A stretch of DNA of 64,000 bases, taken from positions 62,001 to 126,000 of the forward strand of contig NZ_AKIZ01000022.1 in NCBI RefSeq assembly GCF_000282595.1, read 5' to 3'. Made by a program: the position numbers and the translations under genes. The stretch comes from Phyllobacterium sp. YR531. Its GTDB lineage: Bacteria; Pseudomonadota; Alphaproteobacteria; Rhizobiales; Rhizobiaceae. Numbering within the stretch: position 1 is the first letter of the stretch; each line of letters starts with the position of its first letter. Shown here in pieces: positions 1 to 7,659 of this stretch. The notes beneath the pieces were generated by a model. It saw only the letters and a program-made list of their open reading frames with translations, was not told where the DNA came from and made no database searches.

Positions 1-2
1 CT

Positions 3-542
3 CGGGTATGCTTTGGATTTCCTCTAGGCGTAATCTTACATCGCGAAAAGCAGCGGCTGCCCAAGATCACGTCGCATCAAACCGGCATTGCCTTTTCGAC
101 AATATTGATTGGCTTGTTTGCCATCCCAGCGGATTTGTCAGGTCAGAATTTTCAATGGGTAGATTTGTTTCTGATCAGCATATGTCTTCCACTCATCATG
201 ATTTGCGGCATTAGAAAAACGAGCAGAACAAGTGCAGGATATTTGTTGGGCAGTTTGTCTTATCCTGTTTACGTGCTCCATTTTCCCATTCTTTTAATGA
301 TGTCGGGTCTTAGTCAGACGCTGCTTTCAGATTGGAATATCAATATTATCGCGTGCGTGAGTATCACAATGATTTTGGCATTATCTTGGGTTGCTTGGCG
401 CTTCTATGATGAGCCGTTACGAAAAGTGCTTACACTGATTATGTCTGCAGGCAACGACAGCCTTCGCAAGTACCAACTGCCATCGGATTTAATGGACGAG
501 AGGGATCAGCCAGACGGGAGGCGCACCAGTGTTCGGGTTTAA
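3..542 (+). CDS. Acyltransferase-3 family membrane protein, C-terminal part
   Basis: The reading frame is open from base 3 and the gene begins before the window, so only the C-terminal ~179 residues are visible. Hydrophobic segments alternate with short polar loops. The stretch GSLSYPVYVLHFPILL is the typical late transmembrane motif of acyltransferase-3 proteins (OafA/NodX type), which O-acylate sugars of surface glycans in the inner membrane. A last helix ending WRFYDEPLRK also fits the family. The position next to a polysaccharide locus suggests glycan acetylation, which is inference. The catalytic N-terminal His/Arg region cannot be checked here. Confidence 0.8.
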   Translation, partial: RVCFGFPLGVILHREKQRLPKITSHQTGIAFSTILIGLFAIPADLSGQNFQWVDLFLISICLPLIMICGIRKTSRTSAGYLLGSLSYPVYVLHFPILLMMSGLSQTLLSDWNINIIACVSITMILALSWVAWRFYDEPLRKVLTLIMSAGNDSLRKYQLPSDLMDERDQPDGRRTSVRV

Positions 543-861
543 CATCAGAAGCCCTGAGAGGGATCGAGAAACGGATAGGGCGCGGTTAAAGCGGATTCTT
601 ACCACACTTTTGGCGGTAAAGGATGAACTGCAGATGGAAAAGTATGGTCTCAACCAGCGTTTTACAGAGACATCTGCAGATGCCGCGCTAACCTTGGATG
701 CGATGGCTGGCGTAATCCATCCTGGATCATATGAGGATCGCTTGGAAAACTTAACAAGTGTAATCAAAGCTTACGAAAAGCGAATTACATTCCTTGATAG
801 TCAGTTAGATTTTGTAGAGGCTGTTTTGGTGCGCGTTTCGTCCTATCACAGCGATCTATAG
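529..861 (+). CDS. Small helical protein of unknown function
   Basis: This encodes 110 residues from a GTG start that overlaps the end of the acyltransferase gene by 14 bases. A strong Shine-Dalgarno GGGAGG lies about seven bases upstream, so translational coupling is likely. The protein is charged and predicted mostly helical (heptad-like Leu/Ile spacing around residues 20-45 and 75-105) with no signal peptide or membrane segment. I do not recognise a family. Confidence 0.6.
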   Translation: MFGFNIRSPERDRETDRARLKRILTTLLAVKDELQMEKYGLNQRFTETSADAALTLDAMAGVIHPGSYEDRLENLTSVIKAYEKRITFLDSQLDFVEAVLVRVSSYHSDL

Positions 862-1233
862 TAATGTACACAATTATTGGTAAGCAAAAAATACGTTCAA
901 TTCATCAAATATTTTTTTCAGCCCAATATTGATCAATTTTTCCACATTTCTTTCAAAAGAACATCATCCCTCTTGCGTAAAGTCGATATTTTTCGGATAG
1001 TCGAGACTTAAAACGAATTTATCTTATAAAAAACGAACAAGAACGGAACATTCCGTGTTGCCGTCCTCTTCGTCGAGATTTTCTTCAAAGACAGTATTAG
1101 TACAAATTTATTATAGTTTTACCTTGGTCTTTTTGTGGAGGGCAGGTTGGACTTGACGTAAGATTGTGACTGGTGAGCGTGGCAGATCGATATCGGGAAG
1201 AAAACATTTAGATAAATCCGGGGTTTATTCGGA
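862..1233. promoter_or_regulatory. AT-rich intergenic region upstream of the BTAD regulator
   Basis: No convincing gene is seen in these 372 bases. The region is AT-rich and probably carries the promoter of the regulator that starts at 1234. A perfect dyad ACGGAA-CA-TTCCGT lies at 1043-1056 and is the only clear symmetric element, so it is a candidate operator. I cannot assign -35 and -10 boxes reliably. Confidence 0.4.
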
Positions 1234-3255
1234 ATGAAGATTGCGGTTTTTGGAGAAGCAACTGTAAGTCTGGGCGGGCAACTCGTTCCCCGTGTTCCTG
1301 CGAATTTTCTTCGAATCATCGTTTATCTTCTGCTTGAGAATGCCAATCATTCAGTTTCTCGCGGCAAGCTTTCGCAAATCCTCTGGTCCGATACAGATCA
1401 ATCGCATGCCTCTATGAACTTGCGGCAGAGCTTGGCTCGCATCCGCAAGTTTCAAGACCAATATGGATTAAGCCTTATTCAGGGCGATGCAACTTATGTC
1501 TATCTTAACCTCTCTCAAGTAAAAGCGGAACTTCTTCGTATCGATCTGCTTGAATATATCGAGCTGGAACGAAAGGGCGATATCGAGTCGCTCATGCGAA
1601 TGACCGAGCTTTATACTGGTGATCTCCTCGCACAGAACGAGCCTCAAGCTTCGGATTTTGACGAATGGTTGGATGTCAAGCGCGTAAAGCTACGCGATGA
1701 TCTGACGACGATGCTGCTTCGCATGATTGATCGGCCAGTGGGTGTGAGTATTGATGAAAAGCGGCAATGCGCACGTAAATTGGTAGAAATAGACCCCTAT
1801 CAGGAAGTTGGCTATCGCGCTCTAATGCAAACGGCATCGCAACTTGGCTTGATTGCCAAAGTTGAACGGACATTCCGGGAATGTGCAAAAAAGCTCCGCG
1901 ATGACCTTGATGTTGATCCGGAAGAAGAGACTATAGAGCTTTATCAGCAGTTACTGCCGAAGCTTTCCCCGGCCACGACACGCGGTTTGATAATAACACA
2001 ACCTGCGCTCCCCATTACAACCCGTATGGAGATCCAGACACCTTATGCGATGAGGGCGGCATCTCAGATCGAACAAAACAGACAGGTTGGTCTGCCGAGG
2101 ATCATGGTGCTTTATCTTCCACATAATGCCTCTGATCCAATGGAACAGCTCGCCGCGTCGCTGGTCGATGACATAACGATCGGTCTTTGCCGATTGCGCA
2201 CTCTTTCGGTTGTCGCTCCCTATACATCACGACGCATAGTCACAGATGCTCCGGTCGATGGATTTGATGGCCTAAAGGAGCAATTCGGTGTTCATTATGC
2301 CGTAGACAGTAAAATAGTCAGGCGTGACGGTTTTTGTTTCCTCTCCGTGAAGCTCATAGACACTGAAACTCAAGAGATTGTCTGGGCTGAAAAACAAAAA
2401 TTCGACTATGTGCTGCCTGAACAGCAATATCGTCAGCTCTCTATCCGGATCATTCTTTCTGTTGTGTCTGTTATCGAGAAGTCTGAACTCGATCGCTACA
2501 ATAAGCTCGAGCAAGATCCAAATGCCTATTACTGGTATCTTATGGGCAAACGCGAAATCGACAAATTTGATTTGCCAAAGCTGCGCCAAGCACGTCAGTC
2601 GTTCAAGAATGCCTTGACTGCTTCGCCAGATTTTGTGCCGGCGCTGAGCGGTATTGCACGGACGATGCAAAAAGAATGGTTGATGCTTTCGCGCAGTGAG
2701 AAAGGCATTCTTTTAGAGGGAGAGCAAATCGCCAAGCGAGCTGCGCCTGCGGATCCCGACGATGAGCGGCCCTTACGCGAATTGGGCACCATCAGCATGT
2801 ATCTCGGTAAGTTTGAAGACAGTCTTCAGTATTTTGATCAAGGCGAATCGATCAATCCGCAACATGCGGATTTGCTGGCCGATTATTCAGACGCACTTAC
2901 GCATTATGGGTGGCTGGATCAGGCACTTGAGAAGATACAGCAAGCCATAGCCCACAATCCGCTGGCACCGGATTATTATTATTGGGTAGGAGGCGGAGCA
3001 CTCCATAATCTTGAACGTCATTCTGAGGCAGTTGACCTCCTCGAGCAAATGCAAAACCCTCGTGCTGCTGCTAGATTGCTGGCTGCTTGTTATGCGATGA
3101 AGGGTGAAAAAGAGAAGGCTTGTGAGTATAAGAAACAAGCAATGGAGGATAATCCAACTTTTCGCATAGATGATTGGATCAAAGGTCTTGGTGTACGCCT
3201 GCCGGAACAGCGGCAAAGATATGAAAATTCGCTGCGGGAAGCGGGTTTCCAGTAA
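1234..3255 (+). CDS. BTAD / TolB-like / TPR transcriptional regulator
   Basis: This encodes 673 residues. Residues ~1-95 form an OmpR-type winged-helix DNA-binding domain (N-terminus KIAVFGEATVSLGG) and ~97-245 a bacterial transcriptional activator domain (BTAD) as in SARP/DnrI regulators. Residues ~285-395 resemble the TolB-like region found in CadC and adenylate-cyclase-type regulators (GLCRLRTLSVVAPYTS and LIDTETQEIVWAEK). The remainder to ~650 is TPR-like helices. There is no receiver domain. Proteins of this architecture regulate nearby genes, and this one is followed after 30 bases by two precursor-like genes and YcaO/TfuA in the same direction. It is therefore the likely pathway-specific activator, which is inference. 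Confidence 0.85.
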   Translation: MKIAVFGEATVSLGGQLVPRVPANFLRIIVYLLLENANHSVSRGKLSQILWSDTDQSHASMNLRQSLARIRKFQDQYGLSLIQGDATYVYLNLSQVKAELLRIDLLEYIELERKGDIESLMRMTELYTGDLLAQNEPQASDFDEWLDVKRVKLRDDLTTMLLRMIDRPVGVSIDEKRQCARKLVEIDPYQEVGYRALMQTASQLGLIAKVERTFRECAKKLRDDLDVDPEEETIELYQQLLPKLSPATTRGLIITQPALPITTRMEIQTPYAMRAASQIEQNRQVGLPRIMVLYLPHNASDPMEQLAASLVDDITIGLCRLRTLSVVAPYTSRRIVTDAPVDGFDGLKEQFGVHYAVDSKIVRRDGFCFLSVKLIDTETQEIVWAEKQKFDYVLPEQQYRQLSIRIILSVVSVIEKSELDRYNKLEQDPNAYYWYLMGKREIDKFDLPKLRQARQSFKNALTASPDFVPALSGIARTMQKEWLMLSRSEKGILLEGEQIAKRAAPADPDDERPLRELGTISMYLGKFEDSLQYFDQGESINPQHADLLADYSDALTHYGWLDQALEKIQQAIAHNPLAPDYYYWVGGGALHNLERHSEAVDLLEQMQNPRAAARLLAACYAMKGEKEKACEYKKQAMEDNPTFRIDDWIKGLGVRLPEQRQRYENSLREAGFQ

Positions 3256-3285
3256 TAAGATTAATGCAAGTGGGGATAATGATTA

Positions 3286-3549
3286 ATGGCTAAGTACTTC
3301 ATCATCGGGGAAACGGATAGCAAAGAGCTGTGGTTGGTTGACTTGGATAACCGTAGCGTTGAGCCCTTAACGGAGGAAATCCTCGCTAAATCACAAGCAG
3401 CAGATGCGGGATTTGTAGAAATCCTCGAAAGAGCCCGCGCCAATGGGATTACGACATTAAAGGGCGTCAGTATCGCGATCGCGACAAACAGTCGATCTGA
3501 GGCTGTGTCCCAATCATTTATTGTTGATCCTACGTCCCATCAAAAGTAA
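3286..3549 (+). CDS. Putative RiPP precursor peptide, single degenerate core
   Basis: This encodes 87 residues. The N-terminal ~50 residues share a pattern with the next small protein: MAK(Y/F), then II, then LWLV, then D..(R/N)SVE.L, then an acidic helix. That looks like a common leader. The C-terminal end contains SRSEAVSQSFIVDP, which can be aligned with one copy of the 13-residue repeat of its neighbour (RSDxSDRAFSFxG) but is degenerate and occurs once. It has no Cys. Position before YcaO and TfuA supports a precursor role. It may instead be an immunity, decoy or accessory leader-like protein. Function is inferred from context and similarity to the next gene. Confidence 0.65.
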   Translation: MAKYFIIGETDSKELWLVDLDNRSVEPLTEEILAKSQAADAGFVEILERARANGITTLKGVSIAIATNSRSEAVSQSFIVDPTSHQK

Positions 3550-3644
3550 GCAGACATAGGCCATACAGTACTCTTCTTCTTGATCTATTAAAGAATCGTC
3601 ATACGGTTGCCACGTGAGCTCTCCTTCATAGAAAGGTTATTCGC

Positions 3645-4013
3645 ATGGCAAAGTTTTACATTATAGATCAACCAGAAGTCGATAAGTTGTGGCTTGTAAA
3701 CGCTGACACAAACAGCGTTGAATGTCTTGATCGAGACCTTCTGGAATCACTCGGAACAGCAGGATGTGAGTTTCTGTCATCCATCAGCGATTTGATGGGC
3801 GACAACAAATTCTCTGCCGAAACTCGTAGTGATCCGTCTGAACGGGCCTTTTCCTTTGACGGTCGCAGTGATGCATCCGACAGGGCATTCTCGTGCGATG
3901 GAAGAAGCAACCCGTCAGATAGAGCATTTTCTTTTAGCGGGAGGAGTGACGTATCAGATCGGGCATTCTCATTCGGCTCAGAAAAGAATGTTCCTATCCA
4001 AACATCAAACTAA
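3645..4013 (+). CDS. Putative multi-core RiPP precursor with four 13-residue repeats
   Basis: This encodes 122 residues. Residues 1-60 form a leader homologous to the preceding small protein (LWLVNADTNSVECLD). Residues 61-112 are four tandem copies of R-S-(D/N)-x-S-(D/E)-R-A-F-S-(F/C)-x-(G/S), starting at residues 61, 74, 87 and 100. The tail is EKNVPIQTSN. Only copy 2 carries Cys (RAFSCDG); all copies have three Ser, so azoline formation on Ser or backbone thioamidation are the options for the adjacent YcaO/TfuA pair. AGAAAGG lies upstream of the ATG. Repeated cores in one precursor are known in RiPPs such as thiovarsolin. No product of this sequence type is known to me. Confidence 0.75.
   Translation: MAKFYIIDQPEVDKLWLVNADTNSVECLDRDLLESLGTAGCEFLSSISDLMGDNKFSAETRSDPSERAFSFDGRSDASDRAFSCDGRSNPSDRAFSFSGRSDVSDRAFSFGSEKNVPIQTSN
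3825..3980 (+). repeat. Four tandem 39-bp coding repeats
   Basis: Units lie at 3825-3863, 3864-3902, 3903-3941 and 3942-3980, in frame with the precursor gene. Codons differ between units (for example CGT, CGC, AGA and AGG for the first or internal Arg) while the residues are kept. This suggests selection on the peptide rather than a very recent duplication. Confidence 0.85.
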
Positions 4014-4064
4014 ACAGCGGCGCTCAGTCATCAGTAGCTCGTGAGTGCTGGGCGTGGAGTACGA

Positions 4065-5321
4065 ATGAAATCACTGACTGGGATTTCGGTGTTTGAAAGG
4101 CTGGTGGCGGATGAAGAAAAACTTCGTCTAGCTGCAAGTAATACTGATCAGTCGTCTGTAAGACTGCACAATGCGGACGTAACCGTTGAACGATTACGTC
4201 CGCATTTTTCTCGTTTTGGCATTGTTCGGCTAGCTGATGTAACGGGTCTTGATTGCATAGGAATTCCGGTTTGGATGGCCGTGCGTCCAAATAGCAGGAC
4301 GTTGGCAGTCAGCCAGGGTAAGGGCGTTGCCGCAGCCCATGCGCGCGCTTCTGCTGTGATGGAGGCAGCCGAGATTGCTATCGCCGAAGATATTTCCGTT
4401 CCTTCAGTCAATGCCACCAGGGCTCAACTTTGCAACCAAGGATATGCGGTTTTAGATGGGCGTATGCTTTTAATGCGTGGTGCTGAAGAACCGGAGGATG
4501 ATGAGGCCATAGACTGGTTGGAGGGCTTCGATCTTCTCAAGCGAATACCAGTATATGTTCCTCGCGAAGTCGTAACACTTGATTTCACTACCCAACGACA
4601 GGACTGGCACTATAGCCAATCGACCGATGGCCTGGCATCCGGTAACTGCTTGTTGGAGGCCGTAATTCATGGCTTATGCGAGCGAGTGGAGCGCGATGCA
4701 ACTGAGATATGGCGTTTTCAACGCGATGCAAGTGTTCAGGCGCGTTGTGTCGATCCGAGCGTGTTCTCTGATGACAATATAGATTGGCTAGCTGAACGTA
4801 TCACCAGTGCAGGCTTTGTACTAAGGCTGTTCAATGCGAGTTCCGATATTGCGTTACCGGTGTTTATGGCGACCATCAGTCCCGCGACGCGGCATGGTAC
4901 TTACCTGCATTTTGATCTTGCAGCGGGGTATGGCTGCCATCTTTCGCCTCGTGTTGCAGCAATGCGCGCAATCACTGAGGCGGCACAAACTCGTATCACT
5001 AATATTTCGGGCGCGCGCGATGATTTCGATCCGTCTGAGTATTCGGAACGTCTTGCGCCTGATCTGGCAGTCTATATCAATGCTAAACCGGAAAGAGGCT
5101 TCATTTTTGAAGAGCCTCCAGCTTTCGCCCGCGCTAGTCTTGAGGCCTATCTCAAGCCTCTACGTCTGCGTGGCATAAGCAGCGTAATTGCGGTTCCGCT
5201 TGGCGGTGAAGAATACGGCTTCTCTGTTTGTCGTGTGCTGATCAATCAATTGGAAAGCCCGGCAGGGGTTCGCAAACACCGATTTGGTGGGAGGGCGCTC
5301 AATGCAATGCTGCATCAGTAA
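4065..5321 (+). CDS. YcaO-domain cyclodehydratase/thioamidation enzyme
   Basis: This encodes 418 residues from the ATG at 4065, which has GGAG five bases upstream; a GTG at 4041 in the same frame is less likely. YcaO proteins use ATP to activate peptide backbone amides. The ATP/Mg signature is present: SAVMEAAE (S96, E100, E103), an NCLLEAVIHGLCERVERDA stretch (E206, E209) and RAITEAAQTR (R301, E305, Q308). No E1-like or ocin-ThiF domain is fused. With TfuA directly after it, this is the YcaO-TfuA pair known from thioviridamide-type thioamidation and from trifolitoxin loci. The likely substrates are the two small proteins upstream (inference). Confidence 0.9.
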   Translation: MKSLTGISVFERLVADEEKLRLAASNTDQSSVRLHNADVTVERLRPHFSRFGIVRLADVTGLDCIGIPVWMAVRPNSRTLAVSQGKGVAAAHARASAVMEAAEIAIAEDISVPSVNATRAQLCNQGYAVLDGRMLLMRGAEEPEDDEAIDWLEGFDLLKRIPVYVPREVVTLDFTTQRQDWHYSQSTDGLASGNCLLEAVIHGLCERVERDATEIWRFQRDASVQARCVDPSVFSDDNIDWLAERITSAGFVLRLFNASSDIALPVFMATISPATRHGTYLHFDLAAGYGCHLSPRVAAMRAITEAAQTRITNISGARDDFDPSEYSERLAPDLAVYINAKPERGFIFEEPPAFARASLEAYLKPLRLRGISSVIAVPLGGEEYGFSVCRVLINQLESPAGVRKHRFGGRALNAMLHQ

Positions 5322-5330
5322 AACTCTGCT

Positions 5331-6068
5331 ATGAAGATTCTTTTTGCCGGCCCCAGCCTTTCTCGAACAGAATTTGTGCCGCTGCGCAGTGGAGAAGATG
5401 TCTTCCTGCCTGCGCACGAATTGACCTGTCGTGGCCCCGCCAAATGCGGTGATATTACCCGTGCTGTTGACGAAGGTTTTCGCGAGATTGGCCTTGTTGA
5501 CGGGCGCTTTGAGGATGTCGCCGCTGTATGGCATAAAGAAATACTGTACGCGTTATCTAAAGGTGTAACCATCTATGGTGCTGCCAGTATGGGTGCTCTG
5601 CGTGCTGCCGAATGTTATCCCTTCGGTATGATCGGCATAGGCAACGTTTTCGAACGCTACGCATTTGGCGGGCTGGAGGATGATGCGGCAGTAGCGCAGG
5701 TGCACGCACCAGCAGAATTTGGCTATATTGCTTTCAGCGAAGCAATGGTGGCCATTGACGCTACGCTGGAACGCGCCAGAACAGCTGGAGCCTTTACATC
5801 AGAAGAACAACTTTATGTTCGCGCTACGGCGAATTCTATCTTCTTTAAGGAACGAACTTGGCGACGAATATTTGATGCGTCAATTGAAATCGCGGACGCT
5901 GCCGAGCGTCTGAAGTTACATATGTATAATATAAAACGACACGATGCGACGTTACTGTTGGAGACCTTGATAGGGCAACGTCAGGCGGAAAAAGCGAACC
6001 AACACGGCGTTTATTTTTCCGACTGGACGCTTAACGAAACCAGCCAGTGGCTCAAACTTAAGATTTAG
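5331..6068 (+). CDS. TfuA-like protein, YcaO partner
   Basis: This encodes 245 residues, nine bases after the YcaO stop. The N-terminus KILFAGPSLSR and the central TIYGAASMGALRAAE followed by GMIGIGNVFERYAFG are hallmarks of the TfuA family, named after trifolitoxin TfuA. TfuA proteins are partners of YcaO; in thioamide RiPPs and in methanogens they are thought to help deliver sulfur for backbone thioamide formation. The protein is soluble with no signal peptide. It closes the five-gene co-directional unit. I see no dedicated protease, dehydrogenase or exporter next to it. Confidence 0.88.
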   Translation: MKILFAGPSLSRTEFVPLRSGEDVFLPAHELTCRGPAKCGDITRAVDEGFREIGLVDGRFEDVAAVWHKEILYALSKGVTIYGAASMGALRAAECYPFGMIGIGNVFERYAFGGLEDDAAVAQVHAPAEFGYIAFSEAMVAIDATLERARTAGAFTSEEQLYVRATANSIFFKERTWRRIFDASIEIADAAERLKLHMYNIKRHDATLLLETLIGQRQAEKANQHGVYFSDWTLNETSQWLKLKI

Positions 6069-6274
6069 TTATATGTTTTCGTACCTTATCCAAATTCCGT
6101 ACAATCTTAATAATTAGCGCTGATTTTGTAGAAAACGTTGAAAACGGCACTTGAGTCACGCTTGCGTAACGGGCAGCGATTTAGCTTCATCCATGTGGTC
6201 GCAAGTTTAAACGCATGAAAACAAGATAAAAAAATCAAGCGTGTGTGGGAGCAAGCGGACAGTCAGTGGGGGAC

Positions 6275-6320
6275 CTACGCCGGAATTCTAAAGTGAATTG
6301 AATGTAGAATTTCGGCGTAG
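6275..6320 (+). terminator. 15-bp stem hairpin downstream of tfuA-like gene
   Basis: CTACGCCGGAATTCT at 6275-6289 pairs with AGAATTTCGGCGTAG at 6306-6320 around a 16-base loop. All 15 pairs form in RNA if one G-U wobble is allowed. A short T-run (CTTTT) follows about six bases later. It could terminate the RiPP operon, although it lies some 200 bases past the last stop, or it could be a remnant of a palindromic element. Confidence 0.5.
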
Positions 6321-6377
6321 CACTGCTTTTCACCGGTCCCAAAGAATCCAAACCAAATAATCAAGACCTGAGCACGC

Positions 6378-6399
6378 CATGCGCTTTTATAAGCGCATG
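6378..6399 (+). promoter_or_regulatory. Perfect 9-bp hairpin just before a glycosyltransferase gene
   Basis: CATGCGCTT at 6378-6386 and AAGCGCATG at 6391-6399 form a perfect inverted repeat with a TTAT loop, ending 26 bases before the likely GTG start. It may be an operator or a leader hairpin affecting translation. No T-run follows, so it is not a typical terminator. Confidence 0.45.
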
Positions 6400-6425
6400 C
6401 GATGTCATGGGCGAGGGGCGTTGTT

Positions 6426-7646
6426 GTGAAAGTAGCGATAGTTCATTATTGGCTTTTATCGATGCGAGGTGGCGAGAAGGTCCTCGAAGCACTGAGCGAA
6501 CTGTACCCGGACGCGGATATTTTTACACTTGTCTATGATCCGGATGCCATCAAGGGCCGTTTAAAGAGCCACAAAATTACTACGTCCTTTCTGCAAAAAA
6601 TCCCTGGTGCAAAAAAACACTATCAGATGCTTCTTCCTTTGATGCCGATGGCTTTGGAAAGCATGGATCTAACCGCCTATGATTTAATTATCTCAAGTGA
6701 ATCCGGTCCAGCAAAAGGGATCATTCCCAAGCCTGATGCATTGCACGTTTGTTACTGTCATTCACCAATGCGATATATTTGGGATCATTACTTTTTTTAT
6801 CGTGCGAGTGCCGGTTTTATGAAACGCTTATCGATGCCGGTGATAGCATCGTGGCTCCGGCAATGGGATGTATCCACCAGTGCTCGAGTTGACTGCTTCA
6901 TCGCAAATTCGCGTCATATCGCCAATCGCATTCAAAGGTATTATCGGCGAGACGCCGCTGTTATTCATCCGCCAGTGTCGGTCGACGAGTTTGCCATCTC
7001 GGATAACGTGGATGACTTCTACCTCTGTGCAGGGCAATTGGTAGCCTACAAGCGTGTTGACCTTGCTGTTGAAGCTTTCACTCGGATGAACAAAAAGCTT
7101 GTTGTGATAGGCACAGGCGAAGAGATGGCCTTACTGAAAAGCAAGGCAGGACCAACTGTTACATTTCTGGATCATCAGCCGTTCTCGTCGTTAAAAAGTC
7201 ATATGGCGCGGTGCAAGGCTCTGATTTTTCCAGGAGAAGAAGATTTCGGTATCGTGCCTGTTGAGGTGATGGCTAGCGGTAGGCCGGTGCTCGCCTATGG
7301 AAGGGGTGGAGCGGTTGATACGGTAATTGACGGTATCTCAGGTAGGCTCTTTCCCGAACAAACAGTCGAAGCTTTAATTGATTGTGTCGAGCAGTTCGAA
7401 CAGACGGAGGGCAATTTTAATCCTTCCCAAATTCGTGCACATTCACTGCGCTTCAGCAAGGAAGTGTTCAAAGAAAAAATCAGCCAGCTTATTCACAAGG
7501 AATTTGACCGCCGGAATACCCAACTCAAGTTGGATACTATCGCACAAGTGCCGGGATTGTCTGAGGTACGAGGTAGAACAGGCGCGCTCGTGCTTGCATT
7601 GAAGCCGCCAACCCAAGCCAGTTCCAATTCCTTGCGCCCAAGTTGA
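6426..7646 (+). CDS. GT4-family glycosyltransferase
   Basis: This encodes ~406 residues. The conserved N-terminus KVAIVHYWLLSMRGGEKVLEAL is the GT-B donor-loop start, so I place the start at GTG 6426 with GAGGGG seven bases upstream rather than at ATG 6402. CHSPMRYIWDHYF, the mid-protein FYLCAGQLVAYKRVDLAVEAF and the C-terminal FPGEEDFGIVPVEVMASGRPVLAYGRGG (nucleotide-sugar site with two Glu) place it in family GT4. It is a cytoplasmic enzyme that adds a sugar to a lipid-linked glycan, with unknown donor. It is the first gene of a two-gene unit. Confidence 0.88.
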   Translation: MKVAIVHYWLLSMRGGEKVLEALSELYPDADIFTLVYDPDAIKGRLKSHKITTSFLQKIPGAKKHYQMLLPLMPMALESMDLTAYDLIISSESGPAKGIIPKPDALHVCYCHSPMRYIWDHYFFYRASAGFMKRLSMPVIASWLRQWDVSTSARVDCFIANSRHIANRIQRYYRRDAAVIHPPVSVDEFAISDNVDDFYLCAGQLVAYKRVDLAVEAFTRMNKKLVVIGTGEEMALLKSKAGPTVTFLDHQPFSSLKSHMARCKALIFPGEEDFGIVPVEVMASGRPVLAYGRGGAVDTVIDGISGRLFPEQTVEALIDCVEQFEQTEGNFNPSQIRAHSLRFSKEVFKEKISQLIHKEFDRRNTQLKLDTIAQVPGLSEVRGRTGALVLALKPPTQASSNSLRPS

Positions 7647-7659
7647 CGGCGTAGCAGCG

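Noticed and set aside
3825-3980. Tandem repeats considered as CRISPR or minisatellite
   Set aside because: The units are contiguous, in frame, 39 bases long without spacers and with synonymous differences, so they are coding repeats.
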